A stretch of 64,000 nt of DNA from Collinsella sp. AK_207A (GTDB lineage Bacteria; Actinomycetota; Coriobacteriia; Coriobacteriales; Coriobacteriaceae), in contig NZ_CABWID010000020.1 in assembly GCF_902501965.1 (NCBI RefSeq), forward strand, positions 1 to 64,000, read 5' to 3'. Of this stretch, positions 59,929 to 64,000 are shown piece by piece. Each line of letters begins with the position of its first letter. The first letter of the stretch is position 1. A program made the position numbers and the translations under genes. Under the pieces are notes generated by a model. The model searched no databases. It was not told the origin of the DNA and saw nothing but the letters and a program-made list of their open reading frames with translations.

Positions 59929-61077
59929 TCACACAGTCGAGCGGCACTCCCCAACTGGAAGCTCCACGCGCATGACAGTGCCGTCCTCAGAGCTCGCCTC
60001 GACCTCCACCGTACCGCTATGAAGTGCGGCAATTTCCCACACGAGCGAAAGCCCCAGCCCAACACCCCCGTACTCCCTGCTACGGGACGAATCAACGCGA
60101 AAGAACGGCTGAAAGACGCTCTTCCTGAACTGATTGGGGATTCCAGGTCCGCAATCCTCGATCCGCAGAACAACGCGCCCGCCCTCCTCGCAGGCGGAGA
60201 CACGAACCACTGTGCCGGGTCGGCTGTACCGAATTGCGTTCTCGACTAGGTTGAACACGAGCCGATACATCAACGTGTCACTGCCGATCAGCAGGGCATC
60301 CCCGCTACGCTCAAGGGAGACATCCTTCGCCTCAGCGAGGGGCGCAAGATCGGCGAGCACCTCCTCGAACATCGGCGCCAACTCAATCCGATCGTCGCAG
60401 GGCACGCTGTGGAGCTCGCTCATCTCGAGCAGCGTCTTCGTCATCTGCGACATCTTCTCGGTCTGCTCCTGCAGAAGCCCGAGGAATGCAGCTTCCTCAA
60501 GCCCCACGTCGGGGTGCTCGGCAGAGAACAGCTCGACCTGCGCCTGCATGAGCGCAAGCGGCGTTCGCAGCTCGTGCGCGGCATTCCCCGTAAACTGCCG
60601 CTGTGCGCTAAAACCTTCGTCAAGGCGGTCGATCATGCTGTTGAACGACTTGCTGAACTGCTTGAACTCAGGCAGCACATCCTCGCTGATCTTCATGTCC
60701 GCAAGGTTGCTCGGCTGCACGCTCTCAACCTGCGACGCGAAAGCCCGCAGCGGCCTGAGCGCACGGCCGCTGACGAAATACGCCAACACGCCTCCAAGCA
60801 ACGTCACCGCAACCGTTATAAGCCAATTGGTCGTGCTGAAGGATTCCTGCGCGTTGCTCACAACAATCGTGAGCTCTTCGTCGAGCTCGCGGTTGTCGGG
60901 ATCGAACGACGCAGCGGCGCCATCGCCGATATCACCGCATGCCGATATGCCGCTGCCGATCGAGTCCATATATCGCATCCCCGAATACCCAATCAGGCAG
61001 TTCATCAGCATGCACATTACGCACACGAGAAGGGCCGTCATCAACGTGATGCGCCACTGCAGCGAGAGCCTTCTCAT
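59929..61077 (-). CDS. Sensor histidine kinase (OmpR-type system, complete)
   Basis: A 382-aa kinase: TM1 about 10-32, an outer loop of about 50 residues, TM2 about 85-103, HAMP, HisKA (TGNAAHELRTPLALMQAQVE, phospho-His near 168) and HATPase with all boxes (NLVENAIRYSRPG, IEDCGPGIPN, YGGVGLGLSLV). ATGA overlap with the regulator before it. It lies between bsh and the divergent Msr operon and could serve either. Confidence 0.95.
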   Translation of the reverse strand: MRRLSLQWRITLMTALLVCVMCMLMNCLIGYSGMRYMDSIGSGISACGDIGDGAAASFDPDNRELDEELTIVVSNAQESFSTTNWLITVAVTLLGGVLAYFVSGRALRPLRAFASQVESVQPSNLADMKISEDVLPEFKQFSKSFNSMIDRLDEGFSAQRQFTGNAAHELRTPLALMQAQVELFSAEHPDVGLEEAAFLGLLQEQTEKMSQMTKTLLEMSELHSVPCDDRIELAPMFEEVLADLAPLAEAKDVSLERSGDALLIGSDTLMYRLVFNLVENAIRYSRPGTVVRVSACEEGGRVVLRIEDCGPGIPNQFRKSVFQPFFRVDSSRSREYGGVGLGLSLVWEIAALHSGTVEVEASSEDGTVMRVELPVGECRSTV

Positions 61078-61748
61078 TCGACCTCCTCCATGACGTAGCC
61101 CTCCCCTATACGATTGCGGATGGGGTCGCGCCCCAAAACGCCGCGCAACTTCTTCCTCAGAGCCGAGATGTGCACCCTGATCGAGTTGCTGAAGTTGTTC
61201 ACGCTGCTATCCCACACGTGTTCGAGCAGCTCCTCCTGGCTGACCGGCCGCCCCTGGTTGAGCATCATGTATTCGAGTATCCCGGTCTCCTTCCGTGTGA
61301 GAGACAAAGCCTCATCGCCTGCAAAAGCCCGACGCGCCTTTGTGTCAAATGTCAGATTTCCGCAGGTCAACAGCACGTCGTTTTGCGTAAAGCGCCTGAG
61401 CGTGAGAGCGCGTATTCTCGCCGCGAGCTCTTCGAGGTGAAACGGCTTCGTTAGGTAGTCGTTGGCTCCCGCATCAAGGCCGGCCACCTTGTCAGCAACC
61501 TCGCTGCGCGCCGAGAGGACGAGCACCTTGGTCTCGCAGTCGGATTCCCTCAGCGTCCTCAGCACCGTCATGCCATCCGCTCCGGGAAGGTTCAAATCGA
61601 GCACGACAAGATCGAAGCTCTCGACGGCAAGCAGATCAAGCGCTTCCCGCCCATCGTGGCAGCAGTCAACGCTGTACGCAAGGCGCCTCAAGCTGCGTGC
61701 GATCGCATCGCACAGCGACCACTCGTCTTCAACAACCAAAATGCGCAT
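61074..61748 (-). CDS. OmpR family response regulator
   Basis: A 224-aa regulator: phospho-Asp51 (VVLDLNLPGADG), VLSARSEV and TKPFHLEEL, winged helix (LTRKETGILEYMMLNQGRPV, NSIRVHISALRKKL). It diverges from the msr operon across a 117-bp promoter region, which makes control of methionine-sulfoxide repair a good guess. Confidence 0.95.
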   Translation of the reverse strand: MRILVVEDEWSLCDAIARSLRRLAYSVDCCHDGREALDLLAVESFDLVVLDLNLPGADGMTVLRTLRESDCETKVLVLSARSEVADKVAGLDAGANDYLTKPFHLEELAARIRALTLRRFTQNDVLLTCGNLTFDTKARRAFAGDEALSLTRKETGILEYMMLNQGRPVSQEELLEHVWDSSVNNFSNSIRVHISALRKKLRGVLGRDPIRNRIGEGYVMEEVE

Positions 61749-61778
61749 GCAGACCTCCTCGCATAGATGCCATCTCTC

Positions 61779-61823
61779 TTAACACGGATCTTATAGGCGA
61801 TATGTTCCAATGGATCGCGGAAC
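61779..61823 (+). promoter_or_regulatory. msrAB promoter and symmetric site
   Basis: TTAACA (61779-61784), 16 bp, TATGTT (61801-61806) resemble a sigma-70 promoter. GTTCC (61804-61808) and GGAAC (61819-61823) form an inverted pair over the start region. Confidence 0.45.
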
Positions 61824-61864
61824 GGAAGGAATAGGCTCATTTCTCCCGAAAGGAGGACAAAACC

Positions 61865-62983
61865 ATGCGTCGAAAAGCACTGCCGTTCCTGCTCGCGGCG
61901 ACATTGGCTCTTGGCGGATACGCCGCCTTTCAGCAGATCGCCTCCAAAGAGAGCGGAGCGAGAAAAACTGATTCGATCGAGCAACCCTCAAATATGGAAG
62001 ATGGGAAAACCATGTACAGGGATACCACGGAAAACGTCATCTACCTGGCAGGAGGATGCTTTTGGGGTATCGAACAGCTGATGCAGTCCATTCCCGGCGT
62101 CCTTGATGCCCAGAACGGCTACGCAAACGGCACCTGCGAGGCGGACGCCAACTACTCGACCGTCTGCAAGGGAAACACCGGCTTTCGGGAAACCGTGCGG
62201 GTGGAATACGACCCCGACCAGGTGAGCCTCGATGCGCTGTTGCTTGCCTATTTCTACGTTATCGACCCTACGGTAGAGAACCGGCAGGGCAACGATCGGG
62301 GCAGCCAGTACCAAACCGGCGTTTACTACACCAACGACAAGGCGAAAGAGACAGTAGAGCGCATTGCGGAAATCGAGCGTGGCCACAACGAGAGCTTCTT
62401 CGTAGAGATCGGGCCGCTGAGAAACTACTTCCCCGCAGAGGAGTACCACCAAGACTACCTCGCAAAAGACCCCGGCGGCTATTGCCATATCCCAAAAGCG
62501 GAGATGGAGCTGTTCTCCAAGCTTCGCATCGATCCTGGCGATTACCGCAAGCCCGCAGCGGAGTCCATTCGGGACAAGCTGACCGCGGAGCAGTACCGCA
62601 TCACCCAGGAAAACGGCACGGAGCGCCCCTTCACTGGCGAGTTCTGGAACCAGTTCGAGAAGGGTATCTACGTGGACATCGTCACGGGTGAGCCGCTCTT
62701 CTCCTCCACGGACAAGTTCGAAAGCGGCTGCGGTTGGCCTGCGTTCACAAAGCCCATCGAGAAGCCCGCCGTGGTGGAGCTTGAGGACAACAGCCTCGGG
62801 ATGCGCCGCACCGAAGTGCGAAGCCGCGCTGGGGATTCCCATCTCGGGCACGTGTTCACCAATGACCCCGAGTCTCCCAACGGTGTGCGCTACTGCATCA
62901 ACAGCGCGTCTTTGCGCTTCGTGCCGTACGCCAAGATGGAAACAGAGGGCTATGGATACCTCCTCGACCTGTTCGATAAGTAA
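61865..62983 (+). CDS. msrAB: Exported MsrA-MsrB fusion, peptide methionine sulfoxide reductase
   Basis: A 372-aa fusion with an N-terminal signal or anchor segment (about 5-24, [17 protein letters not shown]). MsrA is about 55-210, with catalytic Cys in [10 protein letters not shown] and the GYCHIP end. MsrB is about 235-368, with [10 protein letters not shown] and catalytic Cys in [11 protein letters not shown]. The two domains repair S- and R-forms of methionine sulfoxide; the leader places them outside the membrane. Electrons must reach them across the membrane, and the next two genes suggest how. GAAAGGAGG precedes the ATG. Confidence 0.95.
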   Translation: MRRKALPFLLAATLALGGYAAFQQIASKESGARKTDSIEQPSNMEDGKTMYRDTTENVIYLAGGCFWGIEQLMQSIPGVLDAQNGYANGTCEADANYSTVCKGNTGFRETVRVEYDPDQVSLDALLLAYFYVIDPTVENRQGNDRGSQYQTGVYYTNDKAKETVERIAEIERGHNESFFVEIGPLRNYFPAEEYHQDYLAKDPGGYCHIPKAEMELFSKLRIDPGDYRKPAAESIRDKLTAEQYRITQENGTERPFTGEFWNQFEKGIYVDIVTGEPLFSSTDKFESGCGWPAFTKPIEKPAVVELEDNSLGMRRTEVRSRAGDSHLGHVFTNDPESPNGVRYCINSASLRFVPYAKMETEGYGYLLDLFDK

Positions 62984-63030
62984 AGATACGCAGGTTAGAA
63001 GATGGGAAACGAACGAAAGGAGAAGTCGGA

Positions 63031-63177
63031 TTGTTCAAAGTGACAAAACCCGCAGTTCAGGTCGCGTTGCTGGCGATCGGGGTGGCCATGGTGTGCTTCG
63101 GTGCCATGCGGGGCGAAGCAAACGCCGTGTTGGCCAAGGCGATAAGACTGTGCTTGGAGTGCATCGGAATTGGATAG
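63031..63177 (+). CDS. CD1871A-type CXXC membrane peptide
   Basis: A 48-aa peptide from TTG 63031 (AAAGGAG nine bases upstream): one membrane helix (VALLAIGVAMVCFGAM), a short loop and the ending RLCLECIGIG, whose CLEC is the CXXC motif. I recognise the small CD1871A family by this ending. The cysteines at the membrane surface could pass electrons or disulfides. It lies between the msrAB and ferredoxin genes and overlaps the latter by 8 bp. Confidence 0.8.
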   Translation: MFKVTKPAVQVALLAIGVAMVCFGAMRGEANAVLAKAIRLCLECIGIG

Positions 63178-64000
63178 GAGAAGAAATCCCGCATCGCAGT
63201 TTTTGAGCCGGTTTCGCGGATGGATCCAGGCGGCTGCGACGCTGCTCACCAATATCCACCTGCCGAACTTCTTCAAGGGCACCATCTATCAGGGCCCGGG
63301 CAAGGCCGTCTGCGTACCTGGCCTGAACTGCTATTCCTGCCCAGCCGCCACAGGCGCCTGCCCCATCGGGTCGTTCCAGGCGATTGTGGGCTCATCGAAG
63401 TTCAGCTTCTCGTACTACGTGACCGGACTCTTAATCCTCATCGGCGTGCTGCTCGGCCGCTTCGTGTGCGGATTCCTTTGCCCGTTCGGCTGGTTGCAGG
63501 AACTGCTCCACAAGATTCCCGGCAAGAAGCTGTCAACGAAGAAACTCAAACCACTTAGGTACCTTAAGTATATCGTGCTGCTGCTCACCGTGATTCTGCT
63601 ACCCGCGCTGCTCGTCAACGACGTCGGGATGGGCGACCCGTACTTTTGCAAGTACCTCTGCCCTCAGGGAGTGCTCGAGGGCGCGATTCCGCTTGCCATC
63701 GTCGATTCCGGCATACGCTCCGCATTGGGAACGCTGTTCACCTGGAAGCTTGCCATCCTGATCGCGGTGGTCGTCTTAAGCGTGTTGTTCTATCGACCTT
63801 TTTGCAAATGGGTTTGCCCGCTCGGCGCGTTCTATGCGCTCATGAACAAGGTATCCCTGCTTGGAATTAAGGTTGACCAGCACCGATGCATCTCGTGCGG
63901 CGCGTGCGCGAAAACGTGCAAGATGGACGTCAAAGTCACGGAATCGCCCAATCACCCCGAGTGCATCCGCTGCGGCAAGTGTATAAGGGTCTGCCCGACC
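63170..64000 (+). CDS. Membrane 4Fe-4S polyferredoxin (NapH/CcoG-like), partial
   Basis: At least 277 codons, open at the window end. It begins at TTG 63170 inside the previous gene's end, with GGAG upstream. CVPGLNCYSCPAATGACPIG and FVCGFLCPFGWLQEL are the NapH-type cysteine blocks between membrane segments (TM near 80-95, 125-145, 175-200); RPFCKWVCPLGAFYAL follows, then two 4Fe-4S motifs (CISCGACAKTC and CIRCGKCIRVC). Such proteins take electrons from quinol or ferredoxin. Here the likely acceptor is the CXXC peptide and the exported Msr enzyme. Confidence 0.85.
   Translation, partial: MDRRRNPASQFLSRFRGWIQAAATLLTNIHLPNFFKGTIYQGPGKAVCVPGLNCYSCPAATGACPIGSFQAIVGSSKFSFSYYVTGLLILIGVLLGRFVCGFLCPFGWLQELLHKIPGKKLSTKKLKPLRYLKYIVLLLTVILLPALLVNDVGMGDPYFCKYLCPQGVLEGAIPLAIVDSGIRSALGTLFTWKLAILIAVVVLSVLFYRPFCKWVCPLGAFYALMNKVSLLGIKVDQHRCISCGACAKTCKMDVKVTESPNHPECIRCGKCIRVCPT

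Noticed and set aside
1-64000. CRISPR arrays, tRNA and rRNA genes
   Set aside because: I saw no regularly spaced 25-40 bp repeats, no cas-like proteins, and no cloverleaf or rRNA-like sequence. A covariance search could still find a small RNA.

Overview
The window is GC-rich, mostly in an actinobacterial style of codon use, with short gene spacing and many ATGA or TGATG overlaps. The gene content fits a gut Coriobacteriia, most probably Collinsella or a close relative. The pointers are a bile salt hydrolase with intact catalytic residues, rubrerythrin, ApbE, an Msr fusion next to a CD1871A-type CXXC peptide and a NapH-like ferredoxin protein, lantibiotic-protection type ABC operons and many DUF4143 ATPases. 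The genus is an inference from content; there is no rRNA or tRNA here to settle it.

Layout. (1) 0-5.3 kb: a block bounded by a 256-bp direct repeat, holding a TetR regulator, a YtcJ-like amidohydrolase between two half-size DMT transporters, and a divergent gene that is the natural fusion of those two halves. (2) 5.3-24.8 kb: a quiet, mostly minus-strand chromosomal stretch with M18 aminopeptidase, a DXS-like enzyme, AEC and MFS transporters, M20 hydrolase, an ECF sigma/anti-sigma pair, a 26-aa membrane peptide, a YerC-type repressor, ApbE, a peptide-deformylase homologue without its catalytic Glu, rubrerythrin, PanE-like reductase, an MhpD-like hydratase behind an Ile-rich leader peptide and terminator, a C26 hydrolase, a DUF2130 protein, RsmJ and a frameshifted ThpR. 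(3) 24.8-33.6 kb: an accessory scrapyard. It has a GntR-controlled ABC transporter and a HigBA module between copies of a small inverted-repeat element, and around them fragments of DUF4143 ATPases, HsdS, glutaredoxin, a transposase and other genes, joined by short shared repeats. A DUF1700/PadR pair closes it. (4) 33.4-53.5 kb: signalling and efflux. There is an OmpR-type two-component system facing a MacAB-like operon, a second FtsX-type ABC transporter with a NarL-type pair, and a LanFEG-like ABC operon with its own kinase and regulator. (5) 53.5-58.7 kb: a YefM-YoeB module and a second LanFEG-like operon with an OmpR-type pair, bounded by remnants of an IS481-type element. (6) 58.7-64 kb: bile salt hydrolase, a complete OmpR-type system, and a divergent operon for an exported MsrA-MsrB, a CXXC membrane peptide and a membrane polyferredoxin that runs off the end.

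How parts work together. Five two-component systems sit beside ABC exporters or redox genes and probably sense envelope damage, peptides or bile. Three accessory insertions lie directly downstream of a gene whose 3' end is found again on the far side, as if each insertion had copied or displaced the gene's tail. Two of the histidine kinases stop before the ATPase domain.

The items I find most worth following are the Ile-rich attenuator of the hydratase gene, the repeated tail-duplication architecture, and the proposed ferredoxin-CXXC-Msr route for repairing oxidised methionine outside the cytoplasm.
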